DNA of 64,000 nucleotides from NCBI GenBank assembly GCA_025677825.1, contig JAIXMO010000008.1:768798-832797 (forward strand), given 5' to 3'. The notes beneath the pieces are model-generated. The model saw nothing but the letters and a program-made list of their open reading frames with translations. It had not been told where the DNA came from and did not search any database. Positions 46,147 through 58,340 of the stretch are shown piece by piece. This DNA comes from Helicostylum pulchrum. Its lineage: Eukaryota > Mucoromycota > Mucoromycetes > Mucorales > Mucoraceae. The stretch's first letter is position 1; each line of letters begins with the position of its first letter. A program made the translations under genes and the position numbers.

Positions 46147-49100
46147 TTATTTGTAAATTGACTCCAGTATCTCAGTTGCATTTAATTCACTGGATATGAT
46201 TGGATACATCTTTTGTCGTTGTAGAATATTTCCCTTTGTTTTATATTCTTTACGACTCATGCGTAGTTGCGCAAATAGATTTTCCATAATTAAATCATGT
46301 TGCGTTGTCATAGTATCTAAGTTTTAAGAGTCAGTAACTTTCTTGGTTGGTTGCTATGGAAATACCTACAATCACTCATATCAATTCCTTTGCCCTTGAC
46401 AACACCACCGTTTCTTAATTGGCTTCTTCGGTCCGCCTCGTATTTCTTTTGTGATTCCATTCTCTCTTTTGTCTGCTTTAGCACCTTTATTTCACTTGAG
46501 CATTTCTATGTATCCATTATTTTTAGTACATTTGTAAATATAATATATTTTTTTTAATAAAAAAAAAGTACCTGCCAATGACTTGTAAAGGTGGAAAAGA
46601 TTTTAAAGAATTCATTAGGTTGCATTGTACTTTTACTTTCTCCGTAAAACGCAAGTACTGTCTGGTACGAGGACTCTGATTCGTTATAAAGCTGTTCGAT
46701 TTGATCAAATTTGATTTGTGCCTTGTTTCCAAATTCATGCATTTGATCTATAAATGTATCGTCACCCAGTAATTGGCCTAATTGGTTTAAACCCTTTTTC
46801 ATACTGGCCATTTCACTTGTTAAATCAATCTTGTTCACTATTTTTAAGAGATTTTAATTGCCTGTGACATAATTTTCTTTTCTTTTTACTTTTGTGTATA
46901 CCTTTAGATGCTTCTTCACTATACTTTAATTCTTGTAAAAATTCAACAAGTTGAGGAAATTTAGTTTCCACTGTATCTACCAAGAAATGTAACAACGTAG
47001 AATTGATGCTTTTCGTATCGATAATCTATTTTATCAAAAAAATGTAAATAATATAACCCCCCCTACTGGTATATATATTTCATTCTCACCTTGTTGATAC
47101 TGGAAATCTTGATACCCGAAGCACCACCGCGATTCGTATTACCATTCATATAATTCCCTAGCACCAAAATCATCTTTAACAGCTGTTTAAACCTTTTCCC
47201 GTCTTTCAGTTGGTTCGAAGCAACCAAGATTGACTTCAAATTGCTTTCCATGGTTTCGATTTTATCCCAAAACGTAGCTTTAAACAATAGACTTAGTACA
47301 CGTTGCTTATACTGCGGCACTTGCAGCATCTGTAACACCAGCTGATCCGGCAAAGACAACTTCAACACATCTTGTTGTGACTCTGCATACTTTTTCAGTT
47401 TACTAGCTTCATCCAACTCTGGCGCAAACTTGATCAAGTTTTCCAGTACGTGTTCTTTAGAAATACACTCATCGCACGTCTGCAAGTACTCTGGAAATTT
47501 GGAAATTTCAAACTCTTTACACAGACTGGTTAAGAAGATACTCATATTATACGCCTTTCGCGAATCCAGTAACTCGATCAGCTCCACTTTTCGCTTTCGT
47601 TTCGTCAGGTCCACAGCAGGCTTTTGTACAAAGGTCTTTTCGATCATTGTAAATACGTCTGCGCGCGAAAGTTGCGTGACAAGCGATTGGTTTTCAAATA
47701 GGTCGACGGCTACTGTGATTTCTGAAGAATCGGGATCTTCTTCTTCTTCGTCTTCTTCTTCTTCTTCTTCTTCCATGTGCTCCCAGACTGTAGCGGCTAG
47801 TTGGCGCCGGTTGATCTTTTCCCATTCGACAAATTTAAGCTTTTGTTTGGATTGGTGCATGCTTTTGGAGGCGACTGGTTTAGGTGCGGGAGCGCCGGAG
47901 AGTGGAGGTGGGGGAGGAGGTGGGATACCGTTGGGTAATATCATTGGAGGTGGCGGAGGAGGTGGTGGTGGGCCGCCAGATGATGGAACTGGTGGCGGTG
48001 GAGGCGGTGGTGGAATACCGTTTGTATCAGCTAATTTAACTGGTGGTGGTGGTGGTGGTGGTGGTGGTGGTGGTGGTGGTGGTGGAGGAGGCGGTGGAGG
48101 CGGAGCGCCAGACGTTGACATAGGAATACCATTTGAGTTGGGTAATGTAAATGGAGGTGTAGGTGGCGGTGGTGGTGGAGGCGGTATTGGTATATTATTG
48201 GAATCAGTTAATAGAGGCGGAGGTATATTATTAGATTGAATAGTTGATGATGCATCACTTGCTTCCAATGCAAGAGTAGGTATTGAATGAGGCGGTGTTG
48301 CTGGTAGGGTATTATTAGGTTGGATGTTTTTATCTATAATTAAGTTGTTGGGCGGTAGTTGTCCCGGTGGTGTGGGTAAACCTTTTCTATGTACACGTTT
48401 CTTTGGTAGTGGATTGTTAAATTGAGTTTCGACACTTTTTCCAATTCTTGATTTAATGGTTTCAAAAGATTCAATCTAAATAACATATATAAGTAAAGTA
48501 ATCTGTTATAGTCGCTATAACACTTACGGGGTCAAGTGTATGGGTTCTTTTCACAAGGACACAGACGGTTTCATAGAGTTTTTTGATTTGGTTATCCATG
48601 GATTCCAGTGTTTTTTTATGGTCGATTTCAATATCGTTTAAGCGTTGCTGAAGCACAGAAATTGTTTGATTAGCAACACGTAAGCTACGCTCTAAGGCTT
48701 CGTTTTTAATACGGTACTGTCCTACCAACCCGTCTACGAAAAAAAGAAAAAAAAATGTTAAGATGCCTATCATTTAATACCTTTTTATAAATATACATAT
48801 TTACCTGCTTTTAAATCAACTTGAATCCTTAACAAAGCTTCTCGCTCTAAAGCCATTTCAGCCATTTCCCTCACTTCGTCAAGCTCCTGCAGCGCCAACT
48901 CCAACTCATCTTCATCCACAAACTTTGAAATTAAATTTTTTACAGTCAAGCCATACGTGCTTGCAAAATGACTGCTATCCCCCTTTTCTAAAACGATTTG
49001 AGACACGAAATGTTCGACCAACTGATAGTACCTATTCTTTGTCTCTGAATCGCACTGAATCAATAACAGATGTTCCAACAAAGTCTGTAAATGCGCATAT

Positions 49101-49870
49101 GCCTTTGTTCCATTCACAGAGGCTAGAATCTTTTCTAAAATCTCAACGGGTTCTGTACTATTTCCTAACACCAAATGTACAATGGTATCGTTCTCTTCCA
49201 GTTCTCGAAACTCTTCCAGCTTTAAATTCATTAATTCGTTATTAAACAATTTCATCTTTTCAAAGATTTGCGCGAGCCCGCCTTGGTAGAGCTGGTTCCG
49301 TAACGTAATACGTGTTTCGCGTTCTTCAATTGTATCGGGGTCAACAAGAGCTATAATCAGTAGTAAATTAGCAAGGGCGTGTTCTGTCACGGGTATATCG
49401 GGGTTGTGCCGTGATACGATTTGACGCACGTCGGTACTGGCACCTACAATCGATCCCATCTTGCCACGACCTTCCAGTACTGTATTGAGTGTTTTTAGCC
49501 AAGAGCCAAATCGACAGTAATCGCTTTTCGTGTCCTTAATTGCGTCCATGCCTTGTAGCACCATCATGTGTCCTTTGGGCTGTTCAAGGTAACACATGAA
49601 TGTCAATGCGTCACACACAAGTCGCTGGGTCGGAAGTGAAGGTGATAGAATGGAGTGTGTTAACTTTACAATGTAAAGTGGTTCGTTAATAACGTGTTGA
49701 ATACCGTACTACATGTGAACAAAATTGAGCATTAGATCATTAAAATAAAAAGGAAGAAGAAGAAAATCAAACTGTACGTAGTTATTAAACAATTGTCTTA
49801 GACATTTGATCATTTCTAATTCAAATTGACACTCTCGTTGATTCCTAAAAAAATTGCTAGGTAAAGAATA

Positions 49871-49906
<36 letters not shown>

Positions 49907-50707
49907 TTGTCCTTTTTTTTTTACCTTGAATTTATTTTATTCATTGAACCAAGTTGATTAAATAATGTACCAATACCATTTTGCTCTATAAAATCTTGAG
50001 CCCACCTACAAAATAAAATAAAAACGCAATAAATAAAAAAAGTTATCAGGAGCCAAATTGTTGTTGCTTACTTTATAGGCATAGTCCTTAATCGAACAGA
50101 GAGATCAGATACCAACTTAGACAGTGTTTCGATCTTTGTATCTCGCTTATTTAAAAACTTGATATAATAAGCAGGTGTTAAAATATACTCTGCGTCTGTG
50201 TCGTACAAGTGAGACTCGTTGATAGTATTAGGAGGACTGGTACGTTTACTGTTATTATCACTGCCAGCAGATGTTTTACTGTTACAGTTCTTTTTTCCTA
50301 CGACGGTTCCCATAGAAGGTAATACACTTTCGTTACAAAGAATAAACCATTTCTTTTCTGGAGTCAAGTTTCGAACACTTGCGTCGCTTGTACTAATACT
50401 AAGGCGAGACTGGGGTAATAATATACATTTTTTTTTAGCTTTTTGAGATTGCTTAACTTTTTTTTTTTAAAAAAAAAATCTTACGGCGGTTTGTTCAAAT
50501 AGTCTGTCTATTTCTGCATTTGATGGCTTGTCTTTTAAACTCTTGTTTGTTAAATGTAGAGTAGATGCTGAGGATGATACGGTTACTATTATATAAAATG
50601 ATGGTTAGCTTGTATAGGAATGAAGCAAGTGTGTATGTGTATGTTTTACATTTGTGGTTGGATTTCGAGTCGAGTGGTTGTTTTTTTTTATTTCGAAAAA
50701 ATGCCAT
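46147..50707 (-). CDS. Diaphanous-related formin (GBD/FH3-FH1-FH2)
   Basis: It starts at 50707 with MAFFRNKKKQPLDSKSNHK. Short exons and a large one (49618-48785) encode a GTPase-binding and FH3 domain (SWLKTLNTVLEGRGKMGSI). A coiled coil follows (48773-48471, RVANQTISVLQQRLNDIEID), then the FH1 with long proline runs (about 48210-47930). The FH2 runs from KLKFVEWEKINRRQLAATVW through RKAYNMSIFLTSLCKEF and LVLGNYMNGNTNRGGASGI. Two last exons give the end of FH2 and a basic tail with DAD-like features. The stop is at 46147. Formins nucleate linear actin filaments for cell polarity, hyphal growth and cytokinesis. Four forkhead-like motifs lie directly upstream. Confidence 0.95.
47930..48230 (-). 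repeat. FH1 polyproline array
   Basis: The plus strand shows GGT/GGA/GGC repeats, including about 48 bp of GGTGGT starting near 48040. On the coding strand these encode proline runs separated by short spacers such as LANTNGI- and PNGI-like segments. Length variation here would alter profilin-actin delivery. Confidence 0.9.
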
Positions 50708-50721
50708 AATTTTAAAATAAA

Positions 50722-50802
50722 GTGTTTACAAAAAGAAAGGTGTTTACAAAAAGAAAAAGGTGTTTACAAAAAGAAAAAGGTGTTTACAAAAAAGAAAAAA
50801 AG
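50722..50802 (-). promoter_or_regulatory. Tandem array of four forkhead-like motifs upstream of the formin
   Basis: A ~20-bp unit GTGTTTACAAAAAGAAAAAG occurs four times with small length changes, starting 15 bp upstream of the formin ATG. On the gene strand each unit carries TGTAAACA, the forkhead-family core. The A-rich spacing is about 20 bp. Binding is inferred from the motif. Confidence 0.6.
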
Positions 50803-50924
50803 AATACAATACATGAAATAACTATTTAAAAGTAGTTTATTGTTTTTATGTATAACCCAAATTAGGAAATTTGTTGTTTATATTGCAGCAGCAGTAAAAT
50901 GCTCAAATTTTGTTTGTATGTATA

Positions 50925-50927
<3 letters not shown>

Positions 50928-50968
<41 letters not shown>
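50928..50968. repeat. (GT)n microsatellite
   Basis: About 20 GT dinucleotides lie between the REG1-like stop and the formin promoter array. Confidence 0.95.
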
Positions 50969-50972
<4 letters not shown>

Positions 50973-50984
50973 ACAATATTTTTA

Positions 50985-52524
50985 TTATTCTTTAGGCCAG
51001 AAATGTGAAGTTGCCCAATGAGCTATTTGACTAAATACTGACTGATTAACTTTCGGTTCTGCTGAATTGGTAGTAATTGTACTTGTGCTTGAAGAAGGTG
51101 GTAGACGATTTACATCAGATGGACGTGCGTTTTTATTATACTGATTAAAATTGGTTTGAGATAGCTCATCATCAATATGTTCACTATGTGTATCCCAATC
51201 ATCATCATCAAAATCGTAATCATAGTCTGATTTAGCCTGTATTTCTATTTGTGCCTCCTCCACTTGTTGTGTATTATTATCCCAATCATCGTCATCATCC
51301 GGTCGTATAACTGGTACTCTATCAGCAGCAGGATCTCTTTGTCGAACGGGTTGGTTCCCCTTTGATACAGTAATGATGTGGTTTACTAATGCATCTGATT
51401 CTGCACTTTCTAAATCCCAATCAAGGGCAGTAGTAGTAGTAGAAGTAGTAGAAGTAGTACCTTGTTGTTTTATATGTTTATTACGTCTGTTGTTGTAGTG
51501 TCCAGATATCGTAGGAATAATTTCATCATCAGATGTTTCATCTCCAGATAAATCAGGATCCGAGCGAGAATTGGTCTTTAATAACGCAGGTTCAATCTTT
51601 TTAATGGAAGATCTAACTTTTGGTCTACGCATCACTATAACACTGTTAGCATCTGATTCTCCACCTGGTTCATAATTATCTGAACTTGTCTCATCTTCAT
51701 CATCTTCGTCGTCGTCGTCATCATCTTCTCCGTTATTTAAATTTGTCGTTCGTTCCTTTTTATCTAAAGTTAATGCTACTTCCACATATTGATTAAATCT
51801 CAGCTTGGGTTGTCTATGGCTTGCGATAACGGCAGGAGAAAATGCGCCGAGTTGCTGATTAGCTTCAGATAGAGAGATACTACTACTACTAGCATCTGGA
51901 TTATTGATTTGTAGTTCGGATGCGGATCTCTTTAGTATATCTGACATGGTCACTTTTTTTAATGCGGATTTTAATGGCTTTTGACTGTATTGAATAGGTG
52001 ATGGAATAGGTCTAGATTTACTAATATTAGTACATTGTGGTTGATTCGTACTACTACTCGTCTCGTCTTCTTTTGGTGTAGTAAGCGGAGGTGATGTCAT
52101 GAGTCCAAATGTATCTTCAGTGGTAGAAACTTTAGGTTTGGCAAATCTATCATTATCTCCAATCTCTTTAATTACTGTATGCAAAGGACCATATAACCAT
52201 GTAACATCACTATCTTTTAACCTAAAAACGCAAATATATTTAATCCTTTTTTTTTTCTTCTTCTTTTTTGTTGTTTTTTTACCAGTTTAATGTATCGGGA
52301 CTGACAGTCTTTAAATTATTTCTTTGCTTTGCCCATGTTCTCCATGAGGCGTTTTCAAGTCGAATACCATTTGCAATAGTTAATTTTTGTTTAGTTAATA
52401 CTCGCCATGACACTGCTAGGTCCATTTCGTCAAATTTATATGACAAATAATCAACATTACTTTCTGTAACTACATTCCGAGGTGACTCAAAGTCGTCGTC
52501 TAAAGCATGTTTCTTCATAAACAT
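50985..52524 (-). CDS. REG1-like regulator of protein phosphatase 1 (PF08550-type)
   Basis: Two exons. The first (52524-~52282) encodes MFMKKHALDDDFESPRNV and SYKFDEMDLAVSWRVL. It continues with LTIANGIRLENASWRTWAKQ, the fungal domain found in AreA-like and REG1-like proteins. The second (52222-50985) is disordered and Ser/Asp-rich but contains LRFNQYVEVALTLDK, which resembles the Reg1 region near its PP1-binding motif, and RRPKVRSSIKKIEP. Acidic runs (DDDDDDEDDEDE) are frequent. Reg1 targets Glc7/PP1 to the Snf1 kinase in glucose repression. The start at 52524 was chosen as the first ATG not inside the pyrimidine tract; 52518 is equally possible. Confidence 0.7.
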
Positions 52525-52800
52525 TTTTCTTCGTATGTTAAACGAAAAAAAGTAAAAAGGAAAAAAAAATATTTTTTTATCGATTGTCAAAAATATATTT
52601 TATACAGCTTTTTTTTAATTTCATGTCACCCACTAAATTCCCTAATAAGGGAAATCTTTTTTTTTTTGGGCAGATACACATTAAGGTTGTATTCTGTAAG
52701 ACCCCTTCATTTAAGGTATTATAAAAAGAAAAGAATAGAATGAATTATAATTTTTATTTGTAATGCTTTTTTTTTATATGTAGCGTAAATTAAACTGCTC

Positions 52801-54169
52801 TTATTTTGAGTCTGTCATGGTATCACCATTGCGAGGTAAAGTTCGCTCGATATCGTGAGCGACATTTTTGCTCCAATTGAGCTTCTTTTTGAAATACAGT
52901 GTCACATAGACCAAGATCACCAGTACAGGCACTTCAATCAATGGACCTATAGTAGCAGCCAAAGCCTGTTCCGAATTGATACCATAAGTTCCTACTGCAA
53001 CCGCAATAGCCAGCTCAAAATTATTACTACCAGCGGTGAAAGCTTGTGTCACGACCAATTCATACGGCAAATGGAAAAAGCTCTTGAGTACGAAAAAGGT
53101 AACGAAAAACATAATGACAAAATAACAGAATAAGGGGACTGCGACACGGAAAACAGAGCCGATATTATCAATAATGTGTCGACCTTGGTTAGCAAACATA
53201 ACAATGATGGTGTAAATAAGACCGACGAGAGCCAATGGACTAAAGTGAGGTAAAAATGTCTTGTTGTACCAGGTATTGCCTTTTAATCTGCGCAATGAGA
53301 ATCGTGTGATGGCTCCTGCAACAAGCGGAATTCCGAGGTAGATCAACACGGACTGAGCTACGGGCCAAATGTCTACGTTGATACCGCTATCGGGCTCTGC
53401 GCCAAACCAAGATGGCACAATATTAATAAACAACATGGCGTACGGAGAGAAAAGCGCAATTTGAAGAATCGAATTGATGGCTACTAAAATGGCACAGTAG
53501 TCGGGGTCTCCACCTGAAAGGGTATTCCAGATTAAAACCATTGCGATACATCTATTGTGATATTTTAGTTAATTATACGACGGGGAATTATATATATATA
53601 TATATATATACCTAGCAATGCCAACCATAATTACACCAGTACGAAAACCAGGTAAATCAAATAAAGTGGCCCAAGCGAGAGCGGTCATAACGATAGGGCC
53701 AATAATCCAGTTAATAACAATCGAAATAAGAATTTGGAACCAGACTCTTCTATCGGCAAGGATAATGTGCATTCTTTCGTATTGAATTTTACACAACACA
53801 GGGTACATCATAATAAGCAAACCAAGAGCAATAGGAACAGAAACAGATCCAAATTGAACTGTCTCAAAGGACTCTTGTACATTAGGTACAAAGTATCCAA
53901 TGACAACACCAATAATCATAGCAAGTAAAATCCATACTAGAAGGTATCGATCAATAAATCCCAATTTACGAATCAAAGCTGCGATGTGTTGGTTTTAGAA
54001 AGATATGACATATCTGAGTTATGTATTATAGCTTACATGTTTCTTCTTCTTCTTTGGTTCCTACTATGCATTCATTAGTAACACTATTTGTTGTATAGAG
54101 AATTTCTTCTCGATCAATACAGTAACTCTCTTTACAATCTTCTGTTTTATAACAGTTTGCGTTAGACAT
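52801..54169 (-). CDS. ACR3: Arsenite efflux transporter ACR3
   Basis: The first exon (54169-~54040) is a Cys-rich soluble N-terminus (MSNANCYKTEDCKESYCIDR). The rest has about ten TM segments, with LIRKLGFIDRYLLVWILLAM at TM1, LGLLIMMYPVLCKIQYERMH carrying the conserved Cys, and FTAGSNNFELAIAVAVGTYG. The last is the BASS-type signature also found in Acr3. The protein exports arsenite across the plasma membrane. The introns fall at about 53543-53610 and 53978-54040. An ArsC-like gene lies about 30 kb away. The three cysteines in the N-terminal tail (C6, C12, C17) are not usual in bacterial Acr3. Confidence 0.94.
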
Positions 54170-54786
54170 GATGAGATATGTAGTAGCGGAAAAAAAAGAA
54201 AAGAAATGAAATTAACCAGATCAATCATTTTTATATTCGGATCATGTGTAACACATCTGATGTTTAAAAAAAAAACTTGCAATGAAGGGGGACATCTTAA
54301 AAGCTGTATAATGAAAGTATTTATTGATACATATACATATATGTCTTATTGGAAAGTTCTTTATTGTTCACAAGAATAGAACAAGATAGAGTTTACGTAA
54401 AAAAAAGACCTTCTGTTGTAACCCTACTACTCGGATCCATGGATTTGCATTAAAAAAAATCAGGCAAACCCCCCCCCCCCAGCCATGCTTAACTATCAAT
54501 AATACATAGACTATAACGCGTTTTACATACAAACATAGCTTTTACTCGTTCGGCTAACTATAACTAAAAGGTACTTCTATAAAAGATGGAAGAGAAAATG
54601 GATCTGTTTATTTTTTTTTGTCATACTATTTTTGCACTGCACCTTAATTTTATAATTTTTGATGGATTAGTAATCCAATTTTCCAGGTCAAACCTGATTT
54701 TTTAATTTTTTTTTTTTTCAAGTCGTGTTTTTTTCTGGATAATCATATATCAAAGAAACATAATATTTTTTTTAAAAAAAAAGTAT
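54170..54786. other. Intergenic region upstream of ACR3
   Basis: This spacer contains a C10 run near 54470-54480 and T/A tracts. No gene was recognised. Confidence 0.5.
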
Positions 54787-55350
54787 TTACTTAACAATGC
54801 TACCAATAAATAATGGAAGGCTTCGGTTCATACAAAAACTGTGTTTATACCAGATAATACGGCCTCTTTGCTTACTACCCTCAAAGAAAAATGTAACTGT
54901 CACCTGCGGCAAAAAAATATTATAATCTGGATAGTTAGTTATAAGCTCAAAGGTCACTTTTTTTACAAAACAAACAATTATCCATATGATATAGCATCTT
55001 TGTCTGAAGAAACTTGATAATAAAATTTTAACTAAATAACTTTTAATTTTATAAGTTACTGAAATATACAACTAATGAGCGTTAATATTCGCGATGGGGT
55101 TTGGGGATTACAGCTGTACATTTTTGGGACATACTGCTTGTACTTTAATCTTAAACAAATGTCTTTGCCCGTTCTTCTTGGATAAGGGTATCGTAATCAG
55201 CGGCTGTAAGTGTCGAACGATTGATTTCCAAGATGTGTAAAAAAAAGGTACGGATAACAGGGTATTTCCTGTAGAGTAATCCATATCATTAACCACGATT
55301 AAATCCCGAAAGGTTTTTATATTTTCGGGTCCTTTGTATAAAACATACAA
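54787..55350 (-). pseudogene. Two orphan minus-strand frames, possibly gene remnants
   Basis: Two frames follow each other: 55350-55108 (YKGPENIKTFRDLIVVNDMD, ending VQAVCPKNVQL) and 55071-54787 (FELITNYPDYNIFLPQVTVT, then KQRGRIIWYKHSFCMNRSLP). Their central parts look like protein, but they are separated by stops and no splice sites fit well. I do not recognise a family. A decayed gene or a lineage-specific one with misjudged introns are both possible. Confidence 0.25.
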
Positions 55351-56416
55351 GAAAAGTAACCGTCAGAAAACGATTCCCTAAAATACATTTTTTTAACAAA
55401 TAATGACGGCGCTTGTTTCTTTTCCAGATAGTTTATCAGAAAGTGTCCAACATTCGCCGACTATGAGAAGAACCTGCTGCAATATTCTTCTTTTTTTTAA
55501 ATTCTAATATAAATTTACAGACATATTTTTTTGTTTTGTTGTAATTAGATATCTAAACCATTTACGCTTCTTTTCTACATTACTGGTTCCCTTTCTTCTC
55601 ATTCTTCGCTCATTCATTCTCAAGTATACGTGCGTACATGGTCTGCAAAGGTACATACTAACAATTTGTGTAAATTGAAATACTTTATTAATTTTTTTTT
55701 ATACTTACTTAGATTACACAAATTAAACTTTAAGGCAGATCATTGAAGTATTTTTTGGCTGTTCCAGCTGGATATACTACACCACTTAGATCGCCAAATA
55801 TTCTAAACTTGCTATCGCTCGTCTGTCTACCGCAAGATATGTCTCCTTTCACTGGCGGGTAAAAGTTCAAATCATTCGTATCATTCTTTCACGTACTAAA
55901 CTTTTTACATTTTTTTTTCAGACTATTTTTTCTTTTTTAAAAAAAGTGACTACGGGTATATTTAAATGGGAAAAGTTAAATGTCCACACCCACTTTTTTT
56001 TTTTCAAATGGAAGAAGCTTGAATAGTCTTTTGGTCAAAATACTCCAAAAACTAATTACTTTTCAAGAACGAACTTTTTTTCCCTATTTTTTTTTGTTTA
56101 CAATAATCACTCAAAATGGACATTTTTTGTATGATTGTTTTTTCAAAGCTTCAAAGTAAGAGTTTGTTTCTTTAACCATTAATTTCTCACTATTACAATC
56201 ATCGTAAGGTTGTTACGTGCTCGTATTTAGTTGGAAAATCGGAATGTAATACATACAGTTATCTCTGAGATATTATAAAATCGCGGCATATTACATCTAC
56301 AAGAAGAAAATGACCTTTTTTTTTTTTTTTTTGCAATTGATACACTTTTTGATATCCAACAATAGGCATAATTATAAGAAAAAAAGAAAATAGAAAATAG
56401 AAAAAAAACTTTATTA
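55351..56416. other. Gene-free region holding the inverted repeat copy
   Basis: From 55351 to 55955 I see only A/T-rich DNA with a short frame at 55404 (MTALVSFPDSLSESVQHSP…) that ends at 55500. The dispersed repeat copy B fills 55956-56315. A short T-run follows. Confidence 0.5.
55956..56315 (-). repeat. ~355-bp dispersed repeat, copy B (inverted relative to 36827-37180)
   Basis: Read on the minus strand it begins GGTCATTTTCTTCTTGTAG and proceeds through the same blocks as copy A, ending near GTGGACATTTAACTTTTCCC. It lies about 100 bp beyond the last stop of the degenerate gene at 56417-58340. Relative to copy A it lacks a 12-bp stretch after AAAGAAACAAA and has a small insertion near the GTTCGT block. 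Confidence 0.85.
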
Positions 56417-58340
56417 TTATTTTTGCAATCGTGCATTATTCTCTCGTAATATTAAAAATCTATTGTATTCAGCTTGGAAATCTGTCGCGGTCGCCAAAAC
56501 ATTTCTCTGCATTTCATTGACAGAACCTTGATAAGCCCCCCCGCATATTTTCAAACGAACTTGAGACCACGATATACCTATCCCACGTAAGTATCAAATC
56601 AGCCATCATTCTAGTTCCTGCAGCTAAGGATATATTAGCACTTGCATACATATCTCGTAATCCGTCTTCTAGCTTTTACAACCCTTTGTCTAATGGTTCA
56701 AGCAATAACATGTTATCCAATCGAACGCGTTCTATAATACCAATTGTTTTAAGTATGGTATACGCAACTTCAAAATTCTTAAACGCCCTTTGATAACTGG
56801 TATACTGATCTGTCATCTCCCTGTAAGCAGTTTTCACCTCTTCAATTAATTCTCTGCTTTTATGTGACACACCGCGCAACGATACCTGTTGATTTAATAA
56901 GTTCACATACGCATTTGCTGTCAAATTTCTAAAGGCTCGATTGATTAGGACCATGTTCGCTCTAAGCTCATTTACCTGTGCCAAGGTTATTCGCGGTAAG
57001 TCGATAAAGAAACGCCCAAAACCTTCTCTATGTTGTCTATTAAATCTAAGGAACACCCGCCTAAGATCTCTTTCTTCGTCATTATATGCAACACGGGGAA
57101 TAAAAAATTTCTTTGCCTCGACCTAAAAAAGTGCGTTAGATCCATGCTAAGGTTCCTTCCTGAATATGTTCATTCTCGTTACGAACTGCAGCGATCTTGT
57201 TCGTTCTCTCAATCCTTCGAAGCCGCTCAATTTCTCTCCTATTTTCATCATAAATGTCATCATTATTATTACCACGATTGTCACCATTAACATTGCGAAT
57301 AATTTCGTTGTCGGCGGGAATATTCGTCAAAATAGTTTGAAACGACTGAATGTCTTTTATGATATTTTCTGAAGCACGTCTAAAATTAATCGATTGGCAA
57401 TTATTATAACCAAACAGATATGGGAATCCGAGTTTTCATTTTACTTGACTCATAAACTTTTGGTTTAAAAGATTTGCGATCTGTTCGTCCGTGACGGTGT
57501 CAATATTCAAAAGTTCATTCAGCTCGTGTCTTCCAATAATATCATCCGTATTAGCTGAAGTTGTTAAGTAACGCAACATAAAATCACAAACAAACAAATT
57601 TCTTGATGAGCAAAGAGCACGAAGAATTGACGCAGGGGCCTCCTCAAACTCATTTGGACCATCACCCACTATCTTTATATCCAAGGTCGACGAGAAAATA
57701 AACATAATTGATCTTGCTACTATTACTGCAATTTGTTCACCTACATTGTAACAGACGTATCTTAGCAACCCCTTTAATCTAGTATCTCTATCAACCGAAA
57801 ACAATTCTACCAGGATATTTTATGAAAGTCCTTGTAGGTTAGTTGTTGAAATGCTGGATTCTCTCTATTCCCTTGGAGACATGCCAATGGGAGAAATCTG
57901 TTACAGCGGATCCACATTTGAAGTCTGTCAAGATATGTTTCAAATATCAAAGCGTCTCCTTCTCGAGGGAAAATAAACCTGCTGGTGATTTGTACAAAGC
58001 CTTACGCTATCATTTCAGGAAGCACTGCAGGAATTGCAGGAATTGCAGGTGACACTACACGAAACGCACCAGGTAGCACTGCACAAATTCTAGGAACATT
58101 TATGTGAAAACGTGGGTCTGGCGTAGGCATATAAGAAAAGTATAAGTAAATACAAATTATACAAAATAATGGAAAAGCAACCATTAATAACGTTGAAACA
58201 ATAATTTGAATAAAACCATTGTATAACGTTGAAGCAACAGTTGAAATGAAAAAAATCATTGAATATGCTGAAGAAATAATTTGAGCGAGAACGTAATATA
58301 ACACAAAAGCACCAACTGGATAGATATTAAAACGAATCAT
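56417..58340 (-). pseudogene. Degenerate multi-exon gene of unknown family
   Basis: The first frame (58340-58002) begins MIRFNIYPVGAFVLYYVLAQ with two or three membrane segments and ends in a Pro/Ala stretch. Later frames encode GLLRYVCYNVGEQIAVIVAR, a helical acidic part (NEIIRNVNGDNRGNNNDD), then FFIDLPRITLAQVNELRANM and VNEMQRNVLATATDFQAEY. They can be linked only with unusual donors (GTGCGT, GTTTAT, GTTCGT). Two lesions cannot be spliced away: a TAA at about 56674 within an otherwise continuous frame (GLxKLEDGL) and a one-base shift in a G7 homopolymer near 56536. I read it as a decaying gene for a helical membrane protein; sequencing error in the G7 run is an alternative for that one lesion. 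The family is unknown. Confidence 0.45.

Noticed and set aside
47430..48239. Plus-strand frame of 269 codons rich in glycine
   Set aside because: It is the antisense of the FH1 proline runs of the formin.
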